Source of the DNA: an uncultured Flavobacteriales bacterium
GTDB taxonomy: Bacteria > Bacteroidota > Bacteroidia > Flavobacteriales_D > Crocinitomicaceae
Direction: 5' to 3'
Length of the DNA stretch: 64,000 bases
Assembly: GCA_937876195.1 (NCBI GenBank)
Contig: CALEIK010000026.1
Location: 124,001 to 188,000 of the forward strand
Shown here: positions 63,201 to 64,000 of the stretch, one piece after another
Numbering within the stretch: position 1 is the first letter of the stretch
Layout of the letters: every line of letters starts with the position of its first letter
Translations under genes and position numbers: made by a program
Notes under the pieces: model-generated
The model's input: the letters and a program-made list of their open reading frames with translations, nothing else
Told to the model about the DNA's origin: nothing
Database searches by the model: none

Positions 63201-63406
63201 TATACATGACAACAGATGGCTACTTTGATCAGTTTGGTGGCGAAAAAGGAAAAAAACTCAAGAGCGCTGCATTGAAACAAATGATTGAACAGATTGCTCC
63301 GCAACCAGCAACGCACCAAAAAGACCATCTGGAAAACGCTTTCGAGAAATGGAAAGGGCAGCATGAGCAGGTGGATGATGTGTGTGTGGTAGGGATTAGG
63401 TTTTAG
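60260..63406 (+). CDS. Two-component-propeller sensor with SpoIIE phosphatase output
   Basis: 1048 aa from the ATG at 60,260 (GTG at 60,209 is in frame; the ATG begins the signal peptide MSCLFIFHGFLVQSQ). About 14 propeller strand repeats form two seven-bladed units (GLPSLIVNDIFQDREGYFWL type; residues about 25-620). They are followed by a Y_Y_Y domain (FLEGQDKDWTPLSETREITF), a membrane helix (VSVVLLLIGLTYFIIRL), a coiled coil and a SpoIIE/PP2C domain (VAGDFYWSE; VADCTGHGVPGAMIS; DGMDISLLLFD; MTTDGYFDQFGG). This is the hybrid-sensor layout of Bacteroidota with a phosphatase in place of the kinase. It shares its output module with the TPR-SpoIIE protein at 50,641. A repeat follows directly after its stop. 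Confidence 0.88.
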   Translation: MSCLFIFHGFLVQSQKHNVVNFSTADGLPSLIVNDIFQDREGYFWLATQDGVSIFNGQEFNDFHPVKTLEGVDAVSIVQDKQGRICIGTNTSGLFIYDYKKILNFSEKEGLKTNVIRRLFIDHDENLWILTAAGVYTFQDDKPTLFEDPEGLFEGGVLSMTQTKNGDLWFGTQGNGLVRLRSNEFHYLNEKDGLEDNYIFSLSSHGDSVLIGTTSKGAYVGLGNTLKKIDIPEINDAWISTVLYDWRGMYIVSSSGLVQVKKNGKYELITEKNGLSSNDLYNGYFDREFNLWLTSGNGVSCLRKEDIISLDKETGLSDEKITALCSLGNGIIAAGTYGSGINVIDAEGKVLNKVLPSELENVKITTLCYVREKKELWVGSEQTDHSLFVFEYEGRSLTLKRKINKIKNAFLRTITKIETDKTGGIWIGTFNAGLFKVSARDTIQYHKGHLLPSNEVYTFILNSDGNPLVSIYQKGLYEFNGKEFVRIYHPEHFSDRFVLSVLQDDDKTLYIGTKTNGLIILKNGTYSKVNSRNGLLSNTIQALAFLNRKLWIGTNRGINILGMKNGKVISTSSLERRSGHNNTEIQQNGLIVSGELIWVGSTTGLSRINPTVKFDQVPKPMIALKSVRLFFEDVDWSKQRDCESDKYGNPVSIELGYKDNHLTFHFGALTTSAVFYSYFLEGQDKDWTPLSETREITFSNLMPGTYTFKLRAVDNYGHLSDVLSVPILIRSPYWNTWWFRVSVVLLLIGLTYFIIRLREKNYKERQLILEQTVKERTSEVVQAYDKVEQQKQLVELKNKEILDSISYAKRIQDAMLPSDEVLKNDWNEIFVLYKPKDIVAGDFYWSEKINEKQLIAVADCTGHGVPGAMISVVCNNALNRSMREYGVYSPGKLLDKTRELILEEFSKYQEDVNDGMDISLLLFDKKKMSISWSGANLPLWIIKNGEQVITELKGDKLPVGKHLRDYKYTEHEIAVSKGDQVYMTTDGYFDQFGGEKGKKLKSAALKQMIEQIAPQPATHQKDHLENAFEKWKGQHEQVDDVCVVGIRF

Positions 63407-63530
63407 GAGTTAAGAATTAGGAGTTTTGAGTTGAGAGTTGAACTATTGAACCGTCTTTACTACTTCTTCATATCGAAACCTTTGAACTTTGAACTCTTGA
63501 ACTTTAAACTTATTGAACTTTGAACTCTCC
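63407..63530. repeat. GAGTTAAGA / AACTTTGAAC intergenic repeat
   Basis: The left part GGAGTTAAGAATTAGGAGTT (63,407-63,426), continuing TTGAG, starts one base after the stop of the propeller gene and closely matches the left arm at 37,016-37,039. The right part (63,479-63,530) is made of TTGAACTTTGAACTC units. The last residues of the minus-strand deacetylase gene (GEFKVQ) are encoded in this right part. Confidence 0.7.
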
Positions 63531-64000
63531 AAACAAATATCCTTTCTCTTGAAGCAATTCAATTAACGCTGGGAGCAATTCCTTCACCCGATCCATTACT
63601 TTTTCATTGTCGTGGAGCACTAAAATATCTCCAGGTCTTATTTTTTCCGCTTTTTTGAGCATCGTCGCAACAGAAATAAGTTCATCGAAATCATAGGACA
63701 GCCATGACCACATGACGATGCAGTACTTTTTCCGAATGGGAGCAATAAATGAGAACGGAAGTCGACCGTAGGGTGGACGAAACAACGTATTACTTGTAAA
63801 CGGTGCAGCTTCTTCAATGGATTGCAGGTAGGCTTTTTTTGATGTTTTTGTACCTTTTTCGTGGCGCATGGCATGATTTCCTATCGTGTGTCCTGCTGCG
63901 CGAATACTTTCCATGAGTTTAGGGTATTTCTGAGCATTGGCACCGACGCAAAAGAATGTCGCTTTAACATTGTATTGCTCAAGCGTAGCAAGAATCCAAG
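63510..64000 (-). CDS. Polysaccharide deacetylase (NodB-type), 5' end outside window
   Basis: Partial. The frame stays open through 64,000, so the N-terminus is missing. The visible 163 residues start WILATLEQYNVKATFFCVGA and include HTIGNHAMRHEKG (metal-binding motif 2), RPPYGRLP (motif 3), YDFDE and LVLHDNEKV (late motifs). NodB-type enzymes remove N-acetyl groups from chitin-like or peptidoglycan polysaccharides. The C-terminal six residues lie in an intergenic repeat, which may have extended or replaced the original end. Confidence 0.88.
   Translation of the reverse strand, partial: WILATLEQYNVKATFFCVGANAQKYPKLMESIRAAGHTIGNHAMRHEKGTKTSKKAYLQSIEEAAPFTSNTLFRPPYGRLPFSFIAPIRKKYCIVMWSWLSYDFDELISVATMLKKAEKIRPGDILVLHDNEKVMDRVKELLPALIELLQEKGYLFGEFKVQ

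Overview
The window reads as the chromosome of a member of the Bacteroidota, most likely a marine or freshwater flavobacterium related to Crocinitomicaceae/Fluviicola (family placement is inference). Reasons: low GC, cargo proteins with type IX secretion (T9SS) C-terminal signals of both types, DUF5686/carboxypeptidase-like and DUF2480 proteins found mainly in this phylum, TPR and two-component-propeller signalling proteins, and promoter -7 boxes of the TAnnTTTG kind in front of many genes. I saw no rRNA, tRNA, CRISPR array, transposase, integrase or prophage gene. Coding density is high, and 3' ends often converge with almost no gap.

Layout. 0.2-6.2 kb: a GH3-family acyl-adenylating enzyme, an Lnt-like acyltransferase, and a TPR histidine kinase with its NarL-type regulator. 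6.4-12.8 kb: secreted proteins, ending in a giant T9SS type B protein with eight near-identical 71-residue repeats. 13.1-27 kb: housekeeping and envelope genes (ManC, SprT-like, MlaE/MlaF, RmuC, a BamA/TamA-like protein, a 46-aa lipoprotein, LptB, DUF5686, TatC, RecQ). 27.1-35.3 kb: an eight-gene minus-strand operon making surface-polysaccharide precursors. It has the four enzymes that would turn UDP-GlcNAc into a 2,3-diacetamido uronic acid, UDP-glucose dehydrogenase plus UDP-xylose synthase, RmlB and a CpsB-type PHP phosphatase. 35.5-39.5 kb: a divergent sulfate-activation operon, cysC-cysD-cysN-cysQ, interrupted between cysD and cysN by a four-helix-bundle protein gene enclosed in a 36-bp inverted repeat. 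39.6-43.7 kb: an outer-membrane protein, WaaA, and an OxyR/Dps/peroxiredoxin oxidative-stress set. 43.9-46.6 kb: a T9SS type B protein, a collagen-like protein and a small secreted protein. 46.6-56.1 kb: methyltransferase, TtcA, a GAF histidine kinase, DUF1295, a TPR-SpoIIE phosphatase, an SDR enzyme, and a LiaF-like/LytS/LytTR operon. 56.2-64 kb: KynA, PurE, rhomboid protease, DUF2480, a T9SS type A protein, a propeller-SpoIIE sensor and a truncated polysaccharide deacetylase.

How the genes fit together. Nucleotide-sugar synthesis, PAPS production without a PAPS reductase in view, WaaA, LptB, ManC and the deacetylase point to a strong investment in surface glycans, possibly sulfated. T9SS cargo, BamA/TamA-like and TatC cover the protein side of the envelope.

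Most worth a second look is the inverted-repeat unit carrying the four-helix-bundle gene inside the cys operon. Related repeats without a gene occur at two other 3' ends (58,981 and 63,407). The arrangement resembles a 23S rRNA intervening sequence, but placed in an mRNA. Also notable is a recurring TAnnTTT(G/A)-N4-ATG arrangement suggesting leaderless transcripts.
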